Virus record (IMG/VR): IMGVR_UViG_3300020182_002139
Span: 1-27,362 of that record
Length of the DNA: 27,362 nt
Origin: a virus
Strand: one strand, 5' to 3'
Shown here in pieces: positions 16,646 through 23,248 of the stretch. Numbering within the stretch: the first letter of the stretch is position 1; the number at the start of each line of letters is the position of its first letter. A program made the position numbers and the translations under genes. The notes beneath the pieces were generated by a model. That model had not been told where the DNA came from, did not search any database, and saw only the letters and a list, made by a program, of their open reading frames with translations.

Positions 16646-17643
16646 TTAGAATACACGGACCTTCGTATGTTTACAATGGACAAGTTTTACATAAACCGGA
16701 AACAATATTTGTTCAAGATCATCATTACAACGAAAACGATCGCTGTTTTTATGTAAAAGAATTATTAGATAACAGTATGTGTAATCCACACGACCATACA
16801 TTAATAATGGATCATGTATTGCAGCACGACGACGAATTAAAAGATTATAACATTTTACGTTACCCAAGTTTCCTTGGTAACCAAGTACAATTATTCATTA
16901 ATCAGAACATTATACCAGAATGGAGTAACCGTAAACAATGTTTTAATTTTATGATTAATAAGCCAAGATTTCACAGAGAGTTCTTGTTGGTATTGATTGA
17001 ACATTTTAAATTGACCAACTACAACTATACATTGTGCTGGAAAAAGCCTGCCATATCAACATCCACATTGTCAGCATTGACTGAAAAATATAAACAATTA
17101 ATATTAGACACACCTATAACAATTGATACAAAAAACTTTTTACTGGGGCAAGAGAACTTGCTGGATCGCGGATTGCAATATAAGCATGTTCAAAATTCCG
17201 AAAACTATCAAAAGTTTTTACAGAAAGAAGTGTTCGAACCCACGTGCATAAGTGTTGTTACAGAACCTGCTTTCTTTGAAAAAGAAACTATAATAACAGA
17301 AAAAACTTTAATGAGTATATACAGTGGCACATTGCCAATTTGGGTAGGCGGTTGGCGTTGTGCTGATATCATGCGCGAGTATGGGTTCGATGTGTTTGAT
17401 GACATTATTGATCATAGTTACCAAAATATGGAGGATCCATTTGATCGTTGCTACTATGCTGTTGAACGCAATCTTGACGTATTAAAGGACTTTGATCGTG
17501 CCAACAACTTTGTCCAAAGTAATCGTGGACGGTTTGAACACAATTTGCAACTGTTAAAAGACAATGTGTTCCAAAAGGAAGTTGATCAAATAAACAAAAA
17601 ACAGTTGACGAATAATACAAAGACTGTTATAATTAACACTTAG
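16642..17643 (+). CDS. Glycosyltransferase-like protein (paralogue 2)
   Basis: 333 residues. Shared core: SVVTEPAFFEKETIITEKTL followed by LPIWVGGWRCADIMREYGFD and FDDIIDHSYQN. The TEKT-x(9-12)-P-I-x-V-G arrangement resembles exostosin-like and family 10 glycosyltransferases. It is A+T rich in the first half. The promoter for the downstream tRNA array (17605-17633) lies within its last 40 bases. Confidence 0.6.
   Translation: MIRIHGPSYVYNGQVLHKPETIFVQDHHYNENDRCFYVKELLDNSMCNPHDHTLIMDHVLQHDDELKDYNILRYPSFLGNQVQLFINQNIIPEWSNRKQCFNFMINKPRFHREFLLVLIEHFKLTNYNYTLCWKKPAISTSTLSALTEKYKQLILDTPITIDTKNFLLGQENLLDRGLQYKHVQNSENYQKFLQKEVFEPTCISVVTEPAFFEKETIITEKTLMSIYSGTLPIWVGGWRCADIMREYGFDVFDDIIDHSYQNMEDPFDRCYYAVERNLDVLKDFDRANNFVQSNRGRFEHNLQLLKDNVFQKEVDQINKKQLTNNTKTVIINT
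17605..17633 (+). promoter_or_regulatory. Sigma70 promoter for the tRNA array
   Basis: TTGACG (17605-17610), 17-base spacer, TATAAT (17628-17633). The predicted start near 17640 lies 59 bases before the mature 5' end of tRNA-Glu. The hexamers overlap the end of the preceding coding sequence. Confidence 0.7.
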
Positions 17644-17698
17644 CAACAAACGATAGAGTAGTTGTTGACACGCTCTTTAACACAGTCAAGAACTATAT

Positions 17699-17774
17699 GG
17701 TCCTATCGTCTAGAGGCCTAGGACACCACCCTTTCACGGTGGTTACAGGGGTTCGAATCCCCTTAGGACTACCA
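17699..17774 (+). tRNA. tRNA-Glu (TTC)
   Basis: 76 bases with the anticodon in CCTTTCA, a good D-arm (GTCTAGAGGCCTAGGAC), T-arm AGGGG/CCCCT and encoded CCA. The acceptor stem GGTCCTA/TAGGACT closes with a G1-U72 wobble in place of the usual G-C. The CCA tail forms the first bases of the structured element that follows. Confidence 0.95.
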
Positions 17775-17888
17775 TATATAAGCCAATTGAGTTTGACTCG
17801 CAAAGTTGAATGGGGTGTTGAAGTTGAGAGGACCGGCCGGACTGCTTATACACATATACACCGAGATACCAGTTGGCTTATATATGGT
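17771..17888 (+). repeat. 118-base structured element, copy A
   Basis: A perfect 16-bp inverted repeat bounds the element (17771-17786 with 17873-17888). Inside is a 6-bp hairpin, TTGACT / AGTTGA with loop CGCAA (17792-17808), a possible GGTGT/ACACC stem, and the palindrome CCGGCCGG (17833-17840). Copy B at 18296 is identical in length and very similar. All but one of the differences fall in, and preserve, self-complementary positions. The first four bases are the ACCA of tRNA-Glu. It may be a structured RNA processed with the tRNAs or a small non-coding mobile element. No known Rfam family comes to mind. Confidence 0.7.
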
Positions 17889-17896
17889 ACAAATTT

Positions 17897-17971
17897 CTGG
17901 CGTTAGTTCAACGGATAGAACATAGAGCTTCTACCTCTAGAATGTGGGTTCGATTCCTGCACGCCGGACCA
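17897..17971 (+). tRNA. tRNA-Arg (TCT)
   Basis: 75 bases. Acceptor CTGGCGT/ACGCCGG, anticodon arm TAGAG-CTTCTAC-CTCTA giving TCT (reads AGA), TTCGATT T-loop and encoded CCA. AGA is used frequently in the A+T-rich genes of this window. Confidence 0.93.
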
Positions 17972-18295
17972 GGTTATAGCGAGTCTATCCAGTCCAAAGC
18001 GGATTGGTAATTGTTGAACCATTTCATTTTTAAACGATTGCTATATATGTCGTTGACAAAAATGTAACAGGTGTTATACTCACTTAGTGACACGTGAATA
18101 TGTAAATGCCCGCTACTGCTGACCAGATCAGTTGTATGCATATAAATATTTAGTTGTTGACAAATCCCATGCAAGTGCATAAGGTTCGGTTATTGCCTTA
18201 AAAATAACTCACGCCTCGCAACGTGTACGGCAATGCAGAAGCCGGTTAAAGACAAGGGTTGTTCCTGTCGAAGAAGCACTAATTTGGTTACAGTG
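17972..18295 (+). other. Long tRNA-array spacer with promoter-like and folded segments
   Basis: 324 bases without a convincing gene. It contains a 7-bp hairpin right after tRNA-Arg (CCAGTCC/GGATTGG, 17989-18007), a sigma70-type promoter (separate entry), TATAAATA at 18141-18148 resembling a late promoter, and a folded part from about 18190: ATTGCC with GGCAAT enclosing CACG/CGTG. The segment ends in ACCA, as a tRNA would, immediately before element copy B, but I cannot fold a tRNA in it. A 68-residue minus-strand frame covers 17974-18180, ending MKWFNNYQSALDWIDSL, without a good ribosome-binding site. Confidence 0.5.
18053..18080 (+). promoter_or_regulatory. Internal sigma70-type promoter in the tRNA array
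   Basis: TTGACA (18053-18058), 16-base spacer, TATACT (18075-18080), about 210 bases upstream of element copy B and 340 upstream of tRNA-Tyr. It would give the distal tRNAs their own transcript. Confidence 0.6.
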
Positions 18296-18413
18296 ACCAT
18301 ATATAAGCCAATTGAGTCTGACCCGCAAGGTTGGATGGGGTGTTGAAGTTGAGAGGACCTGCAGGACTGCTCATACACATATACACCGAGATACCAGTTG
18401 GCTTATATATGGT
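18296..18413 (+). repeat. 118-base structured element, copy B
   Basis: Same 16-bp inverted ends as copy A (18296-18311 with 18398-18413) and the same length. In the inner hairpin CTGACC / GGTTGG (loop CGCAA) two T-A pairs of copy A are now C-G pairs. The central palindrome CCGGCCGG is now CCTGCAGG, again both halves changed together. A single unpaired T-to-C difference follows in ACTGCTT/ACTGCTC. Seven differences in 118 bases, six of them in three compensating pairs, point to selection on structure. It sits just upstream of tRNA-Tyr. Confidence 0.7.
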
Positions 18414-18421
18414 AAGAATTT

Positions 18422-18507
18422 GGACAGGTGGGCGAGTGGTTAATGCCAACAGACTGTAAATCTGTCACCTAACGGTTACGAAGGTTCGAATCCTTCCTTG
18501 TCCACCA
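18422..18507 (+). tRNA. tRNA-Tyr (GTA)
   Basis: 86 bases with a long variable arm as expected for bacterial Tyr. Anticodon arm ACAGA-CTGTAAA-TCTGT gives GTA. Acceptor GGACAGG/CTTGTCC, T-loop TTCGAAT, encoded CCA. Confidence 0.95.
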
Positions 18508-18684
18508 GAACGTTCTGCTTTGTTCGCAGATACTATGACCCGTAGGATGAGAAGTGGGGTGACTCCCAAGGGTGGTACTACTCTTACCGAAGTAGCGTTA
18601 GCAACACGAGAGCGGTCCCGGTCGGGAAGCGGGTAGAAGGAGCGTATGCTCTATAATTACCGCCGCGGGACGTCAGAGCTTTTA
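18508..18684 (+). ncRNA. Structured spacer between tRNA-Tyr and tRNA-Asp (candidate ncRNA)
   Basis: 177 bases with several nested helices and no ORF support. TCTGC/GCAGA hairpin follows tRNA-Tyr. GTCCCG near 18614 can pair with CGGGAC near 18666, enclosing GGTA/TACC and GGAGC/GCTCT around a GTAT loop. The segment ends in GAGCTTTT just before tRNA-Asp. Not a match to RNase P, 6S or tRNA patterns that I know. The boundaries are those of the flanking tRNAs. Confidence 0.4.
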
Positions 18685-18759
18685 GGTCCGATAGTATATC
18701 GGTTAGTATACCGGCCTGTCACGCCGGTGAGACGGGTTCGATTCCCGTTCGGACCGCCA
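18685..18759 (+). tRNA. tRNA-Asp (GTC)
   Basis: 75 bases. Acceptor GGTCCGA/TCGGACC, discriminator G, encoded CCA. Anticodon loop CTGTCAC gives GTC. T-arm GACGG-GTTCGATT-CCCGT is regular. Confidence 0.95.
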
Positions 18760-19034
18760 ATAAAACCCGGATTACACTTTTACGTTAATAAAGTGCGTTA
18801 TTGCCGATACGATAGAGGCACGGTGCATTGGATCTACCGCAAGGCAGTTAAGGCGACTTGAGAAATCACAAAGGCGGGGTCGCTTGCCCGTCTAAATGGA
18901 AAAGGCAGCGCGGACAGAGTAACAGCTCAGTCTAGGGCTCCTGTGGTGGGAGTGGCTAGACACTATTCTAAAACACATTACTAAGAGTCCAGGTTCAGAG
19001 CGTGGCATAGTGTGTTTCAGAATAGAAAGAATAA
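18760..19034 (+). ncRNA. Structured spacer with two long hairpins (candidate ncRNA)
   Basis: 275 bases between tRNA-Asp and tRNA-Ile2. CACTTT/AAAGTG forms a small hairpin near its start. GTCTAG (18930-18935) pairs with CTAGAC (18956-18961) over an inner CTCC/GGAG helix. The strongest structure is 18963-18980 with 19008-19025: 18 paired positions broken only by one A-C mismatch and containing one G-U wobble, around a 27-base loop. These are too long and regular for tRNA leader sequence. Candidate small RNA, RNase III processing site or part of a precursor scaffold; not assignable to a known family. Confidence 0.5.
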
Positions 19035-19111
19035 GCGCCCGTAGCTCAGTTGGTTAGAGCAGTCGACTCATAATCGATTGGTCAGGGGTTCGAGTCCCTT
19101 CAGGCGCACCA
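19035..19111 (+). tRNA. tRNA with CAT anticodon, probably Ile2
   Basis: 77 bases. Anticodon loop CTCATAA gives CAT. The CGACTCATAATCG arm followed by TTGGTC resembles bacterial tRNA-Ile2, whose C34 is converted to lysidine by TilS so that it reads AUA, more than elongator or initiator Met. Acceptor GCGCCCG/CAGGCGC has a C-A mismatch at pair 6-67. Encoded CCA. AUA codons are present in many genes of the window, which favours Ile2. Confidence 0.85.
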
Positions 19112-19126
19112 TAAAAAAGTAACAAT

Positions 19127-19279
19127 ATGCCCATGTACGAAACAACTGTTAGAACACCCACCGGTGAAGAAAAGAAACGAGTCTACGCAGATACCCCGCA
19201 AGAGGCCAAACGACTTCTTGAACAACTACACGGCGGCCCAAGAGCAGTTCCGTACATTCCGCACGTAGTACCAAGTTAA
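19127..19279 (+). CDS. Small 50-residue protein inside the tRNA array
   Basis: ATG at 19127 opens a 50-codon frame: MPMYETTVRTPTGEEKKR, an amphipathic helix QEAKRLLEQLHG, and a proline-rich tail. Codon choice looks like that of neighbouring genes and the gap between tRNA-Ile2 and tRNA-Asn fits it exactly. No clear ribosome-binding site and no known family. Confidence 0.6.
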   Translation: MPMYETTVRTPTGEEKKRVYADTPQEAKRLLEQLHGGPRAVPYIPHVVPS

Positions 19280-19317
19280 TTTAAACAGCACAAAAAGTCA
19301 GTATAAGTAAAACATAT

Positions 19318-19393
19318 TCCTCGATAGCTCAGTTGGTAGAGCAACAGACTGTTAATCTGTGGGTCACACGTTCGAGCCGTGTTCGAGGAGCCA
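19318..19393 (+). tRNA. tRNA-Asn (GTT)
   Basis: 76 bases. Acceptor TCCTCGA/TCGAGGA, discriminator G, encoded CCA. Anticodon arm ACAGA-CTGTTAA-TCTGT gives GTT. Confidence 0.95.
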
Positions 19394-19401
19394 AATTTTT
19401 A

Positions 19402-19486
19402 GGGGATATGGCGTAATTGGTAGCCGCACTAGATTTAGGTTCTAGCGTTGAGAGACGTGTCAGTTCGAGTCTGACTATCCCCACCA
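19402..19486 (+). tRNA. tRNA-Leu (TAG)
   Basis: 85 bases with a class II variable arm. Acceptor GGGGATA/TATCCCC, anticodon arm CTAGA-TTTAGGT-TCTAG gives TAG (reads CUA and related codons), encoded CCA. Only eight bases separate it from tRNA-Asn. Confidence 0.95.
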
Positions 19487-19498
19487 AACAAATAATAT

Positions 19499-19990
19499 AT
19501 GAAACCCATTGATGTTGAAGCAGTAAAAAAATTTATTGATGCACAAAGTATTGACACTCGAATTTATTTGGGTTGCGATAGCGAACGTGTAAAACTTCAC
19601 AACGGTTGGTGGGCCGATTATACACTGGCTGTAGTTGTGCACATCAATGGCAACAGCGGATGTAAAATATTTGGCGAAGTACAGCGGGACCGCGATTACG
19701 ATCAACGTATTGGACGTCCTGCACTGCGTTTGATGAACGAAGTGTACAAAGTTTCTGACCTGTATCGTAAACTGAGTGATGTGCTGACAAATAGACTGGT
19801 AGAAGTACATTTGGATATCAATCCAGATGAGCGGCATGGTTCTAATTGTGTAATTGCGCAGGCAATTGGATATATAAAAGGAACGTGTAATGTTACTCCA
19901 TCTGTTAAACCTTATGCATTTGCTGCCAGTTATGCCGCAGATCGTTTCAAAGGATTAGCAGGTGCAAGACTTAGATCTGTTAATAGTTAA
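19499..19990 (+). CDS. RNase H-like protein, DUF458/YkuK family
   Basis: 163 residues. IYLGCDSERV (22-31) is the first acidic strand of an RNase H-like fold. VEVHLDINPDERHGSN near 100 and the C-terminal VKPYAFAASYAADRF are hallmarks of the DUF458 family (B. subtilis YkuK, described as a predicted RNase H-like nuclease). Its location between tRNA-Leu and tRNA-Ser suggests, but does not show, a role on tRNA or structured RNA. Start at 19499 twelve bases after the tRNA; no clear Shine-Dalgarno. Confidence 0.75.
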   Translation: MKPIDVEAVKKFIDAQSIDTRIYLGCDSERVKLHNGWWADYTLAVVVHINGNSGCKIFGEVQRDRDYDQRIGRPALRLMNEVYKVSDLYRKLSDVLTNRLVEVHLDINPDERHGSNCVIAQAIGYIKGTCNVTPSVKPYAFAASYAADRFKGLAGARLRSVNS

Positions 19991-19995
19991 TTTTA

Positions 19996-20083
19996 GGAAG
20001 TGTGGCTGAGCGGCTTAAGGCAGCGGTTTACTAAACCGTCGACTCGTAAGGGTCCGTGGGTTCGAATCCTACCACTTCCGCCA
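19996..20083 (+). tRNA. tRNA-Ser with an ACT anticodon
   Basis: 88 bases with a long variable arm. Acceptor GGAAGTG/CACTTCC, discriminator G, encoded CCA. With a seven-base loop the anticodon arm is GCGGT-TTACTAA-ACCGT, giving ACT, which would pair with AGU serine codons. Bacterial genomes normally use GCT here, so A34 is unusual. An alternative five-base loop (CGGTT/AACCG) is less canonical. Confidence 0.88.
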
Positions 20084-20120
20084 ATGGGCAATAACCAAAT
20101 TTACAATACAATCTTTCAGC

Positions 20121-21206
20121 ATGTCTGTTCCTAGTAATAATTTATACAATTTTGTCGCGCAGGTCTTAGAAAACAAGTTCTTGGTCAGATACTTCTATCC
20201 TTGGGGCGAAAAAGCATTTCAGAACATAATAGATCACGAAGAAGACTGTCCTCTTGATTGGGACGCTAGACAAACTATAAGGTATACCGAAGTTCCAGTG
20301 ATATTATGTAATGATCAAGAACCATTGGACTTTGACTTGTACAATGATGATTGTTTACTAGAACAGCTCGATCATACATTTTCTTACAAAAAAGAGATAA
20401 TCCGGCACCTGGCTCAAAGTGTTAAAAATCTCAATCTTAGATGGATTCAACCTGCCCACAAAGCAAATCATTGGGTGTTATTACATAGTGAACTGAATTC
20501 TCCTCAGGTGACACAATACGAATCAACAGGTTTGTTCAAAGGTGCATATTGGTGGAGTCACGCAGTAATAGCTCTTGATTGGTATCGCTTTGCTCGTTAT
20601 GACGCCAGACTCACAGACACCAGTCAACCTATAAAAGCAAACTTTTTGGTATATGCCAGAGGCACAACAGGCAAACGTGCATACAGAAAGTTTTTTCTTG
20701 AACAATTGCAACACATCAACAGTGTACAACTAGGCAGTATTGATCCAACAGTTGCTGTCACAAGCGACAGCAGTGCCACTTACAACCCGCAAGACTTTGC
20801 ACAAACACGGTGTAGCATAGTGTTGGAGACTGTGTACGACCAACGTATACACTTGACTGAAAAGACATTGCGTCCACTAGCATGCGGACATCCTTTTATG
20901 ATATTAAACGGTCCGGGTGCATTAGAAACCATACGCAGTTACGGATTCAAAACATTCCATCCTTACATAGACGAGAGTTATGATAGCGAACCAGATCCCA
21001 AAAAACGTATGGACAAAGTGTTGGCAGAGATGCATAGAATCAATGGTTCAAGTGAAAAATATCAAAAGTTTATTTGGGATGGGTGTGCTGAAATAGCATC
21101 TTACAATAAGCAGTTGTTCTTTGATGACAAGTTTATCTGGCGTGTAAAAACAGAACTAATACGCAATGTGCATGCCGTAAGCGAATTTTTATACATAGAC
21201 AAATGA
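20121..21206 (+). CDS. Glycosyltransferase-like protein (paralogue 3)
   Basis: 361 residues. Shares with the two proteins upstream of the tRNA array the core SIVLETVYDQRIHLTEKTLR, then GHPFMILNGPGALETIRSYG and FHPYIDESYD. The TEKT-x(n)-P-F-x-I-x-x-x-G pattern resembles the donor-binding half of exostosin/fucosyltransferase-like enzymes. The N-terminal half is different, presumably for another acceptor. Predicted to decorate a surface glycan or virion component. It lies 37 bases after tRNA-Ser. Confidence 0.6.
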   Translation: MSVPSNNLYNFVAQVLENKFLVRYFYPWGEKAFQNIIDHEEDCPLDWDARQTIRYTEVPVILCNDQEPLDFDLYNDDCLLEQLDHTFSYKKEIIRHLAQSVKNLNLRWIQPAHKANHWVLLHSELNSPQVTQYESTGLFKGAYWWSHAVIALDWYRFARYDARLTDTSQPIKANFLVYARGTTGKRAYRKFFLEQLQHINSVQLGSIDPTVAVTSDSSATYNPQDFAQTRCSIVLETVYDQRIHLTEKTLRPLACGHPFMILNGPGALETIRSYGFKTFHPYIDESYDSEPDPKKRMDKVLAEMHRINGSSEKYQKFIWDGCAEIASYNKQLFFDDKFIWRVKTELIRNVHAVSEFLYIDK

Positions 21207-21236
21207 ATTAAATATTCGTAAAGATTACACAACATA

Positions 21237-21364
21237 GATAAATAGATTCGCAGGGCCGTTCCAGACCCGGGGATAAAAATGACGCTTAGTGGAATCTACC
21301 ACTTTTATTGTGTGACACACATAACGCCTCCCCTGATTGAGTTTATTTCTCTAAGCGCTAACAA
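21237..21364 (+). promoter_or_regulatory. Late-promoter-like motif and folded leader before the desaturase
   Basis: GATAAATA (21237-21244) is followed by about 115 bases with several helices: CAGGG (21251-21255) with CCCTG (21331-21335), AGTGG/CCACT (21288-21303) and TGTGT/ACACA (21309-21321). This could be a structured 5' leader, a small RNA, or a terminator-like end for the upstream gene. An ATG at 21279 opens only 30 codons. No known riboswitch pattern recognised. Confidence 0.45.
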
Positions 21365-22174
21365 GTGTTGACAAGCACTGATTTATATAATGTTATCGGA
21401 GAAACCAAATTGAGCGACCACTTTAAAAAAATCATCATACCACTGCATATACTATCTTTGCTGTGTATACCTTATTTTTCAACAGATTATATCATACCAT
21501 TCCTGGTAGGATGGGTGTTGATATCTGGATTTGGTATTGCTATAGGACAACACAGATACTTTTGTCATAATTCATTTAAGACATATAAAATTTTCCATAT
21601 TTTACTTGGCTGGCTCGCTTGTCTAGGATCACAAGGATCAACTATATTTTGGAACGCAGTGCATACTAACCATCACGGAGAAGCTGATACAAAAAATGAT
21701 GCACACTCTCCGGCTGCTGGAGCATGGAATGCATACTGGGGATGGATATTAAATCTTGATCCAAAGAACGTTCCAATGAAATACAGCAAGCGATTAATTA
21801 AAGATTCCTACCAAAAATGGTTACATCAACATTATTATAAAGTGGTGTGGGGCAGTGTAGCAATATTTGCATTACTTAATTTCCTTGTGGTAGGTGATAT
21901 GTATCTAACCTTGTATGGCATGATATTGCCAATGACTTGGTCGACCCACCAAGAACCAATAATAAACATTCTCGGCCACATCAATAATATTGGATACAGA
22001 AACTACGATACGCAAGATAACAGCACAAACAGCAGGTTACTTGCAATGTTGACTTTTGGACAATGTTACCATAACAATCATCACGCCAAACCATCCCGAT
22101 ATAACTTTGGGGCAAACTGGACAGAATTTGATCCAGCCGTGCCATTGATAATGTTAATTAAAAAGAATTCATAA
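21365..22174 (+). CDS. Membrane fatty-acid (acyl-CoA/acyl-lipid) desaturase
   Basis: A 269-residue integral-membrane di-iron desaturase. The three histidine boxes are present: HRYFCH (HX4H), HTNHH and a C-terminal HNNHHAKP. Hydrophobic segments flank them (for example ILSLLCIPYFSTDYIIPFLV and a second pair before the last box). These enzymes insert a double bond, usually delta-9, into acyl chains using O2 and an electron carrier. Start is uncertain: GTG at 21365 lacks a Shine-Dalgarno, whereas TTG at 21410 has GGAG eight bases upstream and would give 254 residues. It heads a lipid cassette with an acyl-CoA dehydrogenase and a thioesterase. Confidence 0.88.
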   Translation: MLTSTDLYNVIGETKLSDHFKKIIIPLHILSLLCIPYFSTDYIIPFLVGWVLISGFGIAIGQHRYFCHNSFKTYKIFHILLGWLACLGSQGSTIFWNAVHTNHHGEADTKNDAHSPAAGAWNAYWGWILNLDPKNVPMKYSKRLIKDSYQKWLHQHYYKVVWGSVAIFALLNFLVVGDMYLTLYGMILPMTWSTHQEPIINILGHINNIGYRNYDTQDNSTNSRLLAMLTFGQCYHNNHHAKPSRYNFGANWTEFDPAVPLIMLIKKNS

Positions 22175-22231
22175 AGCATAATATTAAAGCAGACAGTGTG
22201 TTACACGCAAAATATTGGAGAAAATAGAAAA

Positions 22232-23248
22232 ATGCACGATTTAGTAAAAACAGTATCAGAGTATGTTGATAACGTATTAATTCCAAATGAGAATAAAATC
22301 CCAGCAGATTACTTTGATGAATTTGTCAGGATGGGATTTTTTAGGATTGGCCACAGTGAGCAATACGGCGGATTAGGTTTGTCATTAAGAGATCAGATAC
22401 TCATTCAAATGCAATTTGGCCGCACAAAGTTAGGGTTCCGTAATCAGTTCAGTACAACTACAACACTCGCATCCGGATTGCTTGATCAATTTGGCGAAGC
22501 AGAATTGTTAGAGCAAATCAATAACGGTACTGTTATTTCAATGGCATATACCGAACCTGGAAAGACGTCGTCGACAACATATGAACGTGTTGACGACAAT
22601 AGTTGGAAGATCAATGGATCAAAAATGTACATTAGTAATTCACCCCTTGCTACATGGTTTATTGTGTTTGCAAGCGGCACTTTTTTTCTTGTCCACAAAG
22701 ATCAAGTCAAGGTTGGTAACGCACACCTCAAAATGGGGCAAGAAGAAAATCCTGTAGCCGATGTGTATTTTGACAATTCAATCTCAACCAAAATGTTAGG
22801 ACAGGAAGGCCGTGCATTGCCACTTGCCGAAGGTGCATTTACTCGTGGTAGGTTAATTGTCACTGCGGTAGCAGTTGGGATGTCTATACGTATGTGTGAC
22901 GAAATGGTAGCGTATGCCAAAGCAAGAAACGTATTTCAGCATCAGTTAGTGCAAGGACTTATTGCTGATAGTGTTGCTAAAACCTATGCAGCAAAAGCAA
23001 TGGTAATTGAAGCCGCAACTAACTTCTCTCCGCTATCCTCGAGTGCAGCTAAGTTGTTTTGCACCAATGCTGCTTGCCAAGTAGCAGACAATGCTGTACA
23101 GGTTCTAGGTGGGTACGGTTTTATGAAAGGCCATATAATTGAGCAATTTTATCGTGACGTTAGAGTCATGAGGTTGTACGAAGGCACGGATGAAATACAA
23201 AAATTAAACATTGCAAAACATTTCAAAGAAGGAATACTAAATGAGTAA
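22232..23248 (+). CDS. Acyl-CoA dehydrogenase family protein
   Basis: 338 residues from ATG 22232; an in-frame GTG at 22196 is less likely because GGAG lies between the two. Landmarks: EQYGGLGLSL, the first ACAD signature region as SMAYTEPGKTSSTTYE, and the C-terminal VLGGYGFMKGHIIEQFYRD. The last is followed by LYEGTDEIQ, whose Glu (about 317) is the usual catalytic base. It is somewhat shorter than the 380 typical of bacterial ACADs. The family introduces an alpha-beta double bond in acyl-CoA using FAD. Here it may act on carrier-bound substrates with the neighbouring desaturase and thioesterase. It overlaps the next gene by eight bases. Confidence 0.88.
   Translation: MHDLVKTVSEYVDNVLIPNENKIPADYFDEFVRMGFFRIGHSEQYGGLGLSLRDQILIQMQFGRTKLGFRNQFSTTTTLASGLLDQFGEAELLEQINNGTVISMAYTEPGKTSSTTYERVDDNSWKINGSKMYISNSPLATWFIVFASGTFFLVHKDQVKVGNAHLKMGQEENPVADVYFDNSISTKMLGQEGRALPLAEGAFTRGRLIVTAVAVGMSIRMCDEMVAYAKARNVFQHQLVQGLIADSVAKTYAAKAMVIEAATNFSPLSSSAAKLFCTNAACQVADNAVQVLGGYGFMKGHIIEQFYRDVRVMRLYEGTDEIQKLNIAKHFKEGILNE

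Noticed and set aside
17665-17693. Second promoter just before tRNA-Glu (TTGACA at 17665)
   Set aside because: No acceptable -10 occurs at 16-18 bases; the promoter at 17605 is much better.
17974-18180. 68-residue minus-strand ORF in the tRNA spacer
   Set aside because: The end MKWFNNYQSALDWIDSL looks protein-like, but it has no ribosome-binding site, opposes all local genes and overlaps a + strand promoter.
18157-18185. Promoter TTGACA-17-TAAGGT
   Set aside because: The -10 matches the consensus at only three positions; too weak to list.
18181-18299. Degenerate tRNA ending in ACCA before element B
   Set aside because: No acceptor stem or T arm can be folded; the ACCA belongs to the element's inverted repeat.
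17771-18413. Self-cleaving ribozyme (hammerhead) in the repeated elements
   Set aside because: The CUGANGA and GAAA core sequences are absent.
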